DNA of 10,776 nucleotides, taken from the NCBI GenBank assembly GCA_008501575.1, contig QQUO01000283.1, forward strand, positions 1-10,776, read 5' to 3'. Below the pieces are notes generated by a model, which ran no database searches, was not told the origin of the DNA, and worked only from the letters and a program-made list of their open reading frames with translations. This DNA comes from Pseudomonadota bacterium (GTDB taxonomy: Bacteria > Pseudomonadota > Gammaproteobacteria > Xanthomonadales > Marinicellaceae). The position numbers were made by a program, and so were the translations under genes. Below, piece after piece: positions 1 to 5,512 of the stretch. The stretch's first letter is position 1, and each line of letters starts with the position of its first letter.

Positions 1-341
1 AAAATTCTTAACTTCCCCTGAAACAAACCAGCCACCGACTTTGGCAGCCAGTTTTGCCATTTTTGGTTGCCGACGATGGCCACTTTGGTGAATTCTCCGC
101 GGTATTTCATACCCAGTTTAAAATCATCCCAGGCGGCGCGCAGTTCCCAGCCGTCAAACTCGCGGCCATCAAATAAAACTTTAATATGGGGTTCTTCAAT
201 ACCGGCGAGGGCGGATTCTATCATTGGTGTGATCACCTGGTAGTCTTTGTGGGTGAGTTTGCCGATGGCTTTTAGGGTTAATAAAAACGTGTTGTCATAT
301 TGTTCGATACCAATGGCTAAGCCGTGTCGTTTTCTGTTCAT
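1..341 (-). CDS. STAS/SEC14 (SpoIIAA-like) domain protein, C-terminus cut off by window edge
   Basis: Reading leftward from an ATG at 341, 113 codons are open to the window edge, beginning MNRKRHGLAIGIEQYDN and reaching FVSGEVKNF. The order of elements fits the SpoIIAA-like family (Pfam SpoIIAA-like, STAS/SEC14 fold): a strand, a 'GKLTHKDYQ' helix start, a 'DGREFDGWELRAAWDD' segment, a 'FTKVAIVGNQKWQK' strand and helix, and the 'GEVKNF' strand near the end. Members are small cytosolic proteins of about 120-130 residues, so only the last 10-20 residues are probably missing. Their biochemical role is generally unknown; lipid or anti-sigma-like partner binding has been suggested from the fold. 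No clear Shine-Dalgarno sequence precedes the ATG, but no better in-frame start is near. It is co-directional with the membrane gene upstream, 47 bases away, and could be read from the same promoter. Confidence 0.8.
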   Translation of the reverse strand, partial: MNRKRHGLAIGIEQYDNTFLLTLKAIGKLTHKDYQVITPMIESALAGIEEPHIKVLFDGREFDGWELRAAWDDFKLGMKYRGEFTKVAIVGNQKWQNWLPKSVAGLFQGKLRI

Positions 342-388
342 GATGATTCGTTTTATAGAAAATAAACAGTCTACCAAATGCAAATTAA

Positions 389-826
389 TTATTTGTTAAT
401 GAACGATCTGTGCACCTGTGCCATCACCCAGGTCAACAATGTCATTTTAATCAGTAAGACGGCACCAATGGGCGCCAATTGATTAGCCAAAAACTCATTG
501 GGTATTGTTTTTAAGTGCATGGCAATATTCACCAAGCCGATAAGAATCATAATTAATCCAAAAATTACCCCCAGCCGGATACGCGCTGAAAGATCATTCA
601 TGGTTAGGCTGTGAATACTGATTAATAGGATGATGAGTGTTATCAAGCCATGAAATAGGTGAGATGCCGACATAAATTCAGTGCTGAGTAAAACATGAAT
701 GTCTGACCAAACCTCAAAACCCAACATGTTTGACAAAAACCAATCAAAAGCCGCTAAAACCACCAGTCCCGATAATACAACAACAGAATAATTGCTTAAT
801 TTAGACAACATAATAATCACTTGCAT
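389..826 (-). CDS. Four-helix inner-membrane protein of unknown function
   Basis: A 145-residue protein dominated by hydrophobic segments at about residues 14-36, 55-75, 84-106 and 117-137, hence four predicted transmembrane helices. It has a short polar N-terminus and a basic C-terminus (VHRSFINK). I do not recognise the family; the size and four-helix layout resemble DoxX-like or other small quinone/redox-associated membrane proteins, but no diagnostic motif is visible. Two histidines (in SHLFHG) lie at the start of helix 2. It is transcribed divergently from an HxlR regulator, and such pairs usually mean the regulator controls the neighbour. The start is uncertain: the ATG at 826 lies inside an operator-like palindrome (819-835), whereas the in-frame ATG at 811 (MLSKLSNYS, giving 140 residues) would put both palindromes upstream of the coding region. 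Neither has a strong Shine-Dalgarno sequence. Confidence 0.72.
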   Translation of the reverse strand: MQVIIMLSKLSNYSVVVLSGLVVLAAFDWFLSNMLGFEVWSDIHVLLSTEFMSASHLFHGLITLIILLISIHSLTMNDLSARIRLGVIFGLIMILIGLVNIAMHLKTIPNEFLANQLAPIGAVLLIKMTLLTWVMAQVHRSFINK

Positions 827-835
827 TTTAAAAGT
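819..835. promoter_or_regulatory. Operator-like site A (degenerate copy of site B)
   Basis: ACTTGCATTTTAAAAGT matches the perfect palindrome at 856-872 at 15 of 17 positions, sharing the first 11 and last 4 bases. The two centres are 37 bases apart, about 3.5 helical turns. It overlaps the ATG at 826 of the membrane gene and lies just downstream of that gene's predicted promoter. It is inferred to be a second binding site for the divergent HxlR protein. Confidence 0.5.
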
Positions 836-842
836 AGTTGTT

Positions 843-870
843 ATTTTAACTATCTACTTGCATTTTGCAA
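843..870 (-). promoter_or_regulatory. Candidate promoter of the membrane-protein gene
   Basis: On the minus strand TTGCAA (870-865) is followed after 16 bases by TAAAAT (848-843). This predicts transcription starting near 836, about 10 bases before the ATG at 826 or 25 before the ATG at 811. The longer leader slightly favours the downstream start. The -35 lies inside operator-like site B. Confidence 0.4.
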
Positions 871-872
871 GT
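856..872. promoter_or_regulatory. Operator-like site B, perfect palindrome
   Basis: ACTTGCA-TTT-TGCAAGT is a perfect 7-base inverted repeat around a 3-base centre. HxlR proteins are dimeric winged-helix regulators that bind short dyads in the promoter they share with a divergent target. This dyad overlaps the candidate -35 elements of both divergent promoters, so a bound dimer could repress both. The assignment to this regulator is inference from position and symmetry. Confidence 0.6.
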
Positions 873-885
873 TATTTAGTATACT
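858..885 (+). promoter_or_regulatory. Candidate promoter of the HxlR gene
   Basis: TATACT (880-885) is a good -10 hexamer. A poor -35 (TTGCAT, 858-863) lies 16 bases upstream, inside operator-like site B. The predicted start of transcription, about 7 bases after the hexamer, falls on or next to the ATG at 892, which implies a leaderless message. Autorepression through site B is the natural reading. Confidence 0.4.
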
Positions 886-891
886 TTTATT

Positions 892-1317
892 ATGAGTAAA
901 CAATCACCTTACAAAATGACACTCTGCCCAATGACCTATGTACTGGATATTTTGGGCGATAAGTGGACCTTTTTAATTATTCGCGACATGTTGTTTAAAT
1001 GTAATTGTCGATATCAGCATTTTATGGACAGCGATGAAGGCATCGCCACCAATATTCTTGCTGATCGATTAAAAAAACTGGCACACCATGGCATCGTCGA
1101 ACAGCAAAAAGATCCCACAAATGGTCGCAAAAAAATTTATACCCTGACCCGCAAAGGCCTTGACTTAACACCGGCCGTTTTGCATTTAATTAAATGGAGC
1201 GGTAACTATGATGGTGACAGTTTAATCAGTGAAGACATTATGCAAAAACTTAACAATCACTTTGATGACTGTGTGGAATTTGTGATTAATCACTATTTAC
1301 AGGAAAAAAAGACATAA
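892..1317 (+). CDS. HxlR-family winged-helix transcriptional regulator
   Basis: A 141-residue protein with the HxlR (DUF24) signature: CPMTYVLDILGDKWTFLI at residues 12-29 (helix 1 with the near-invariant Cys-Pro and GDKW), a recognition-helix region around 'GIATNILADRLKKLAHHGIVE', and a wing 'GRKKIYTLTRKG' followed by a C-terminal dimerisation helix. Members are DNA-binding dimers that often sense electrophiles, quinones or oxidants through the conserved N-terminal cysteine (as in YodB and HypR). That cysteine is C12 here, with extra cysteines at 37, 39 and 127, so thiol sensing is plausible but not shown. The variable central segment 'KCNCRYQHFMDSDEG' is longer and more polar than the usual 'RFNELRR' type. 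It is divergent from the membrane gene at 389-826, its probable target. There is no Shine-Dalgarno sequence before the ATG. Confidence 0.88.
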   Translation: MSKQSPYKMTLCPMTYVLDILGDKWTFLIIRDMLFKCNCRYQHFMDSDEGIATNILADRLKKLAHHGIVEQQKDPTNGRKKIYTLTRKGLDLTPAVLHLIKWSGNYDGDSLISEDIMQKLNNHFDDCVEFVINHYLQEKKT

Positions 1318-1348
1318 AAAAACCGGTCACTGTGGACCGGTTTGTTTT
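1316..1348. terminator. Bidirectional rho-independent terminator
   Basis: AAACCGGTC (1320-1328), a 6-base loop and GACCGGTTT (1335-1343) form a perfect 9-base stem. It has an A-run on the left and a T-rich tail (TTTGTTTT) on the right. It lies between the convergent HxlR gene (stop at 1317) and the exported TPR/propeller gene (stop at 1363). The flanking A and T tracts let it serve both strands. Confidence 0.8.
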
Positions 1349-1362
1349 GCTTCGGTACCCCG

Positions 1363-2802
1363 TTACTTAATACCGCGTTTCTTTTTAATCTCTTCCATGC
1401 GTTTTTGATTTTCCAGGTGTTCAGCCATTCGAAAAGTAATGGGTGATTGCATAATATTTAAAGGATCCCATTTTTTTCCTGCGATTAACTGGCCACTCAT
1501 GTCCATCTTTTCCCATTGAGAATTGGCCACATAATAGACACTGTCATTAACCAGGGTACCATTACCCAAAGTGACAAATGCCTGGTGGGAGGCTTCCAGT
1601 GGAAAGCTCATTTTAATCATTAAATCCTGCGCCAGAACAAATCGCATTACCCGTGCCGGTGACACACCGCTCTGGATTCCAATTAAGTCACCATCCACAT
1701 AAAAAATATCATTAATTCCGGTAAAAAAACGTTCTTTTCCGGGGTCCATTAAGGCAACTTTTTTCTCAGTTAAATCAGCCGCAAACAGGCCCTTATTAAA
1801 GTCTGCAATGTATAAATAGCTTTCATCCTTGTTGGTGGTTAAGGCTTTTATGGCTGTTAAACCGGGTAGTTCAATAATTTCTTCGGCCTTGTCACTATTG
1901 GGTTTAAGCCGATAAACGGTCTGATTAAATACGTTTAGGAAATAAATTCCACCGGCTTTTGCCGGGTGTAAAGCCGAAAATAATTGGGGCGTTTTAATGT
2001 CATTGAGGTGATATCGTTTAATCAGTTCGCCATCACTTAACCGGTAATGGCTAATCATGGCCTGGCCGATGTTTTGTTCTGTTACTCCGTTATATTGAGG
2101 CATCGCTGCTGATGCCACCCACAATGATTTTTCATCGCTTGAAATAACCATATCCACAGCACCCCAAGGGCCTTTTTCAGCATTGGCATCGGCTATAAAT
2201 GGTTTGAAAGTTTGTTGTTTATCGATTTGATAAATTTCCCCGCTGCGAATACTGGCCAGTAAAAAACGCGCCTGGTTTTTATCATAAGCAATGTTTTCAT
2301 ACAACATGCCGGAATAACTGTCATCCACTGTAGCCACCACCTGACCTTCGCCATATGGATTGGCATTTTCTTTCATGCCATTAACAATATAGTCATACAC
2401 CTTGGTGCCTTGGATATTGGTAAAGGCCTCGTCACCATCCACTTGATAGCTTAAGCCGGCATTTTGCAAACCAACCAATGCATTATAAGCGCCTGTTTTT
2501 TCATCCATACGGGCGTAGGCTTTGGCCAATTGATATTGAAACTGTGGGTTATTGGGCTCTAAAGAAGCCAGCCGTTGCCACACCATAAGATGACGATTTA
2601 GTTCATCTTTTTTTAAGGTGCCTTCTGCCACCTGTAATAATTGCGGGATGTGGTTGGCCCGCATCACTTCTTGTTGAAACGTTTTATCATCATCGGATAG
2701 TTGGTTTTTGTCCAAAGCTTGTGCAGACAGCATTTGACTGAAAAGCAACACGCTTAATAGCATCAATTTTTTCATTGTTAATGTTTGTTTTATTATGGGC
2801 AT
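1363..2802 (-). CDS. Exported TPR plus beta-propeller-like protein
   Basis: A 479-residue protein with a Sec signal peptide: the stretch KKLMLLSVLLFSQMLSAQA ends near residue 29 with an Ala-X-Ala-type cleavage site. Residues about 60-145 look like TPR or TPR-like helices (WQRLASLEPNNPQFQYQLAK, AYARMDEKTGAYNAL). They are followed by a 'DEAFTNIQGTKVYDYIV' segment typical of TPR proteins ending in a damaged-repeat helix. Residues about 155-445 contain repeated beta segments such as SGEIYQID, DGELIKRYHL, ESYLYIADFNKGLFAADL and DGDLIGIQSG, as in SMP-30/gluconolactonase-type six-bladed propellers. The C-terminus is a charged helix. No catalytic set can be assigned, so a periplasmic sensor, scaffold or lactonase-like role remains open. 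The start at 2802 has AAGG seven bases upstream; the later ATG at residue 10 (MKKLMLL) looks like a classic signal-peptide start but has no ribosome site. Confidence 0.72.
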   Translation of the reverse strand: MPIIKQTLTMKKLMLLSVLLFSQMLSAQALDKNQLSDDDKTFQQEVMRANHIPQLLQVAEGTLKKDELNRHLMVWQRLASLEPNNPQFQYQLAKAYARMDEKTGAYNALVGLQNAGLSYQVDGDEAFTNIQGTKVYDYIVNGMKENANPYGEGQVVATVDDSYSGMLYENIAYDKNQARFLLASIRSGEIYQIDKQQTFKPFIADANAEKGPWGAVDMVISSDEKSLWVASAAMPQYNGVTEQNIGQAMISHYRLSDGELIKRYHLNDIKTPQLFSALHPAKAGGIYFLNVFNQTVYRLKPNSDKAEEIIELPGLTAIKALTTNKDESYLYIADFNKGLFAADLTEKKVALMDPGKERFFTGINDIFYVDGDLIGIQSGVSPARVMRFVLAQDLMIKMSFPLEASHQAFVTLGNGTLVNDSVYYVANSQWEKMDMSGQLIAGKKWDPLNIMQSPITFRMAEHLENQKRMEEIKKKRGIK

Positions 2803-2809
2803 AGTCTGA

Positions 2810-2813
2810 CCTT
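2810..2813 (-). promoter_or_regulatory. Ribosome binding site deciding the start of the TPR/propeller gene
   Basis: AAGG on the minus strand lies seven bases before the ATG at 2802. The alternative ATG nine codons later is preceded by AAACATTAACA, which has no purine-rich site, so the longer signal peptide is preferred. Confidence 0.45.
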
Positions 2814-2826
2814 AATGGTTGTCATA

Positions 2827-2840
2827 GGTTCAATTGAACC
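2827..2840. repeat. Perfect 14-base palindrome between divergent genes
   Basis: GGTTCAATTGAACC is its own reverse complement over all 14 bases. It lies between the TPR/propeller gene (minus, from 2802) and hemE (plus, from 2927). On the minus strand a TAAAAT hexamer (2849-2844) places a possible transcription start inside the palindrome, so it could be an operator of the leftward promoter. The regulator is unknown. Confidence 0.45.
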
Positions 2841-2889
2841 GGCATTTTAACAAACATTCAATGTCTCAGCTGTTTATCAGAGTGGTTAC

Positions 2890-2898
2890 TGCTAAAAT
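2890..2898 (+). promoter_or_regulatory. Candidate extended -10 promoter of hemE
   Basis: TGCTAAAAT fits the extended -10 form (TGn followed by TAAAAT). The best -35, TGTTTA at 2871-2876, is weak, as expected for an extended -10. Transcription would start near 2905, giving a leader of about 22 bases to the chosen hemE ATG at 2927. This supports that start over codons further upstream. Confidence 0.4.
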
Positions 2899-2926
2899 AG
2901 CCGTTTTTTTGAGTTCATTTAAAGCG

Positions 2927-3973
2927 ATGGAATTAAAGAACGATTTATATTTACGGGCATTGCGCCGTGAAAACACTGAACGCACGCCGGTATGGCTAAT
3001 GCGTCAAGCAGGCCGATATTTACCCGAATATCGTGAAGTGCGCGCCCAAGCCGGGGACTTTATGACTTTAGCCGGTACCCCGGAATTGGCTTGTGAAGTC
3101 ACCATTCAGCCCTTAGAGCGGTTCCCGTTGGATGCGGCAATTATTTTTTCTGATATTTTAACCATTCCAGATGCCATGGGCTTAGGCTTACATTTTGTGC
3201 AAGGTGAAGGACCGCGCTTTGCTGATCCCATTACCGATGCTGCTCAAATTGCCCAATTGCCGATTCCGGATGCTGAAGATTTGCAGTACGTTATGGATGC
3301 CATCAGTTTAACGGTGAAAACCCTGGACGGGCGGGTGCCACTCATTGGTTTTGCCGGCAGTCCCTGGACTTTATTGACTTATATGATTGAAAATGGTGGC
3401 AGTAAAACCTTCGCCAAATCCAAAGCCTTACTGTATAAAAACCCCGAAGCCGCCCACCAATTATTGGATAAACTGGCACAATCCACCATTAAGTACCTCA
3501 TCGGTCAAATCCAAAGCGGGGCATCGGCTGTGCAGATTTTTGACAGTTGGGGCGGGGCGCTATCGCCGGCAGATTTTAAAACATTCTCCTTGCGTTATAT
3601 GCAACAAATTGTTGATGGCATCAAGGCAGCCGGCTTTAACGACACACCCATTATTTTATTCAGTAAAGGTGCTAACCAAAGTTTAACCGCCTTGTCACAA
3701 ACCGGTTGTCACGGATTGGGGGTTGATTGGACCATTGATTTAAAAGATGCTGTCATAGAGACCGGCGGTCGGGTGGCATTACAAGGTAATTTGGATCCGG
3801 CCATACTTTATGCACCTGATGACCACATTAAACTTGCAGTAAAACAAGTCCTGGACAGCTATGGTAACCAACCCGGACATGTCTTTAATTTAGGCCATGG
3901 CATGCAGCCGGATATGGATCCGGAAAAAGTGGCGGTGTTGGTTGATGCCGTGAAACATTATTCACAACGCTGA
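2927..3973 (+). CDS. hemE: Uroporphyrinogen decarboxylase
   Basis: HemE removes the four acetate carboxyls of uroporphyrinogen III to give coproporphyrinogen III, a cytosolic step of heme synthesis. The 348 residues match the family's usual length (E. coli about 354). MELKNDLYLRALRRE and PVWLMRQAGRYLPEYR (residues 21-36, with the substrate-contacting R26 and R30) are followed by the catalytic-Asp segment IIFSDILTIPDAMGLGL, GFAGSPWTLLTYM, IFDSWGGALS, CHGLGVDWTIDL, ALQGNLDP and the C-terminal FNLGHGM histidine motif. I chose the ATG at 2927 because family members begin at this point. The same frame is open upstream to a TTG at 2834, but those 31 residues resemble nothing in HemE and overlap the promoter region. 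The stop overlaps the next start (TGATG), so it is translationally coupled to the Rieske gene. Confidence 0.97.
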   Translation: MELKNDLYLRALRRENTERTPVWLMRQAGRYLPEYREVRAQAGDFMTLAGTPELACEVTIQPLERFPLDAAIIFSDILTIPDAMGLGLHFVQGEGPRFADPITDAAQIAQLPIPDAEDLQYVMDAISLTVKTLDGRVPLIGFAGSPWTLLTYMIENGGSKTFAKSKALLYKNPEAAHQLLDKLAQSTIKYLIGQIQSGASAVQIFDSWGGALSPADFKTFSLRYMQQIVDGIKAAGFNDTPIILFSKGANQSLTALSQTGCHGLGVDWTIDLKDAVIETGGRVALQGNLDPAILYAPDDHIKLAVKQVLDSYGNQPGHVFNLGHGMQPDMDPEKVAVLVDAVKHYSQR

Positions 3974-4308
3974 TGCCGGTTCTGTTATGTGACATTGATG
4001 AATTAAAGGAGGGCAAATGGATGACATTTGCCACGGCCCAAAGTCATGATGATGAAACCTTTATGGTCAAAAAGGTCGGCGAAAAAATCCATGTCTATCG
4101 AAATTTTTGCCCCCACCAGGGCCGCCGTCTGGATTATGCGCCGGGTGAGTTTTTGGAAACCCCGGATAAGCAAGTGGTTTGTCCGGCCCATGGTGCCACT
4201 TTTAAAACCGAAGATGGTTTTTGTACCGGCGGGCCCTGTGCCGGCGATTCTTTACAAGCCATCCCAATCTTGATCCGAAACAAACAGATTTTTATTGATG
4301 ATATCTAA
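3973..4308 (+). CDS. Small Rieske [2Fe-2S] ferredoxin-like protein
   Basis: A 111-residue single-domain Rieske protein with no signal peptide. The cluster ligands are visible: C46-P-H48 (in NFCPHQG) and C70-P-A-H73 (in VVCPAHGA). Two cysteines and two histidines bind one 2Fe-2S cluster for electron transfer. The gap between the two ligand pairs is 21 residues, longer than the 15-17 usual in Rieske ferredoxins. A further Cys-rich turn (FCTGGPCAG, about residues 83-90) follows and matches the 'G.C..GP' turn common after the second motif. The start overlaps the hemE stop, and its own end overlaps the next gene by 11 bases, so all three form one transcription unit. The electron partner is unknown; being coupled to hemE hints at a heme or redox housekeeping role, but this is inference. 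Confidence 0.88.
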   Translation: MPVLLCDIDELKEGKWMTFATAQSHDDETFMVKKVGEKIHVYRNFCPHQGRRLDYAPGEFLETPDKQVVCPAHGATFKTEDGFCTGGPCAGDSLQAIPILIRNKQIFIDDI

Positions 4309-4690
4309 AAAAACCCTCAGCTTATTGTTCAGATATGGACTGGTGGGCGCGTTGGCCACTGTGGTGCATTTTGGTATCGGTTTTTTAGCCCATGAACAGT
4401 TATTGATTAAACCGTTTTATGCCCATGCACTGGGTTTTATTGGTGGTTTGTTTACCGCTTATATTGGTCACTATCATTACTCATTTAAAGACACCGGTCG
4501 CCACCAAAACCGTTTTCCTAAATTTGTTATCTCGTCTTTAATTGCTTTATTCCTGCATCAGGGCGGGGTCCTTCTGCTGGTGGATTATTGGGGTTTAAAT
4601 TATTCCTATCAGGCGCTGCCATTGCTATTGGCAACGGTGCCACTGGCAACTTTTTTGATGGCCAGGTTTTGGGTCTTTGCGGACCGTTAA
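4298..4690 (+). CDS. GtrA-like four-helix membrane protein
   Basis: A 130-residue protein with four hydrophobic segments and the GtrA hallmarks: 'FRYGLVGALATVVHFGIGF' at the start of helix 1, 'GFIGGLFTAYIGHYHYSF' in helix 2 leading into a short basic loop (KDTGRHQNRFPKF), and 'ARFWVF' at the end of helix 4. GtrA proteins are inner-membrane proteins linked to polyisoprenyl-phosphate-sugar flipping or cell-surface polysaccharide decoration. No glycosyltransferase partner is adjacent here. I start it at the ATG at 4298; a TTG one codon earlier is less likely. The start lies inside the last codons of the Rieske gene (11-base overlap), indicating coupling. The protein is full length, ending just after the family's usual WVF. 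Confidence 0.87.
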   Translation: MISKKTLSLLFRYGLVGALATVVHFGIGFLAHEQLLIKPFYAHALGFIGGLFTAYIGHYHYSFKDTGRHQNRFPKFVISSLIALFLHQGGVLLLVDYWGLNYSYQALPLLLATVPLATFLMARFWVFADR

Positions 4691-4787
4691 GCGGATCAAT
4701 AAAGTTAATATCAAAAGGCAGCAACCGCGCATCGGCCGGTAAGTTGTCTAAATTGTCATCATCCAAAAAGTAAAAAGCTTTCATCAT
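4691..4787 (-). other. Possible gene remnant or small convergent gene, N-terminal part only
   Basis: On the minus strand an ATG at 4787 (or 4784) opens a frame starting MMKAFYFLDDDNLDNL and continuing ADARLLPFDINFIDPLN. This segment looks like a real protein in composition and codon choice. At 4690 the frame enters the antisense of gtrA, where it becomes proline-rich and unconvincing (to 4527, 86 residues in all). Either this is an intact small gene overlapping gtrA tail to tail, a 5' remnant cut by gtrA, or chance. I see no strong ribosome site and do not recognise the family. Confidence 0.25.
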
Positions 4788-4853
4788 CTATCGCTGTCTG
4801 AAAACCCTTACTTTAATTGTCAGTTATGACTTATTTATGGCACTTTGAAGATA

Positions 4854-4872
4854 TTTGCTGAAATTCAGTAAA
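4854..4872. repeat. Imperfect 19-base palindrome
   Basis: CTGAA-A-TTCAG (4858-4868) is a perfect short dyad, flanked by TTT on one side and AAA on the other with one unmatched pair between. It sits in the 255-base spacer between convergent gtrA and the secreted-protein gene, 19 bases before the larger inverted repeat. The function is unknown. Confidence 0.3.
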
Positions 4873-4891
4873 GTTACCGTTCAATCGGTCA

Positions 4892-4933
4892 ACTGTGACA
4901 ACTCGTAAGTCCTGTTACCTAAGTTGTCACAGT
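4892..4933. repeat. 12-base perfect inverted repeat (hairpin) in convergent spacer
   Basis: ACTGTGACAACT (4892-4903) and AGTTGTCACAGT (4922-4933) are exact reverse complements around an 18-base loop. Inside the loop GTAA and TTAC can pair again, giving a two-part stem. There is no T-run on either strand beyond it, so it is not a standard rho-independent terminator, although it lies 12 bases beyond the stop of the secreted-protein gene and may stabilise or trim its message. Apart from this hairpin and the palindrome at 4854-4872, I see nothing supported between 4788 and 4945. Confidence 0.6.
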
Positions 4934-4945
4934 AAGACCCAAAGA

Positions 4946-5500
4946 TTAGCTTTCTTGTGGTGTTAACTGGGCCTGATAACGGGGTTCGTTATGACGTTTA
5001 AGATCATAGGTGAGAACCTTTGTATCCGGGTCATACGATAGCATCCAGACGTTGGTTGAAGCTTCCGGAATCAGTTCCGCGGTTTCTTGATCGGCCTCAA
5101 AATATTGTTTATGGTCAGTACCTGATTGGTTCGCCCAACCACCGTAATTGGTCAATTCATCGGGGGTGCCATCGGGGTTACGATGATCGTGCTTAAGCAA
5201 CAAGCCTTCTTCCGACTGCGTCACCACCCAGGTTCTGGAATGGTCTTCACCAACGGCAAATTTAATGCGAATTTCATGATTACTGCAATCGGCAAAATCA
5301 GCCACCAGTTTTTTACCGGCAAAATCATGATCCGGGTCATCGGGGTAAGTGCTGGCACCTACAAAAACCTCACCACACAAGGTTTTCATATTGTTAAAAA
5401 AACCATCATGGCTGGTTTTTTCGGTGACGTCACCGGCTTGGCCGGCAAAACTCAGCGTCAATGCACTGGTTATTAAACAAAGGCTGCGAAATTTTGACAT
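4946..5500 (-). CDS. Secreted protein of unknown function
   Basis: A 184-residue protein with a signal peptide (SLCLITSALTLSFAGQAG, cleavage near residue 22). The rest is soluble, acidic and rich in Asp, His and Trp. Notable segments are 'LCGEVFVGASTYPDDPDHDF', 'DFADCSNHEIRIKFAVGEDHSRTWV' and 'LKHDHRNPDGTPDELTNYGG', then 'TAELIPEASTNVWMLSYD'. The pattern resembles a conserved family of uncharacterised bacterial secreted proteins I know only as hypothetical. Two cysteines in the mature part (in TLCGEV and FADCSN) could form a disulfide in the periplasm. It has a strong ribosome site (AGGAG, seven bases before the ATG) that overlaps the stop of tag, so it is the last gene of the VOC-tag operon. 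No enzymatic motif is evident. Confidence 0.75.
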   Translation of the reverse strand: MSKFRSLCLITSALTLSFAGQAGDVTEKTSHDGFFNNMKTLCGEVFVGASTYPDDPDHDFAGKKLVADFADCSNHEIRIKFAVGEDHSRTWVVTQSEEGLLLKHDHRNPDGTPDELTNYGGWANQSGTDHKQYFEADQETAELIPEASTNVWMLSYDPDTKVLTYDLKRHNEPRYQAQLTPQES

Positions 5501-5507
5501 TATTAAT

Positions 5508-5512
5508 CTCCT
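5508..5512 (-). promoter_or_regulatory. Strong Shine-Dalgarno site overlapping the tag stop codon
   Basis: TGAGGAG on the minus strand (5514-5508) contains both the tag stop (TGA) and an AGGAG site seven bases before the ATG at 5500. A ribosome finishing tag would therefore cover the entry site of the next gene, which implies coupled expression. It also shows TGA acting as a normal stop in this genome. Confidence 0.7.

Noticed and set aside
2834..2926. In-frame extension of hemE upstream to a TTG at 2834
   Set aside because: The 31 extra residues do not match HemE, the family starts at MELKND, and the extension overlaps the palindrome and the candidate promoter.
4892..4933. The 12-base inverted repeat as a rho-independent terminator or a CRP site
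   Set aside because: No T-run follows the stem on either strand. The TGTGA and TCACA elements are 28 bases apart rather than the 6 of a CRP site.
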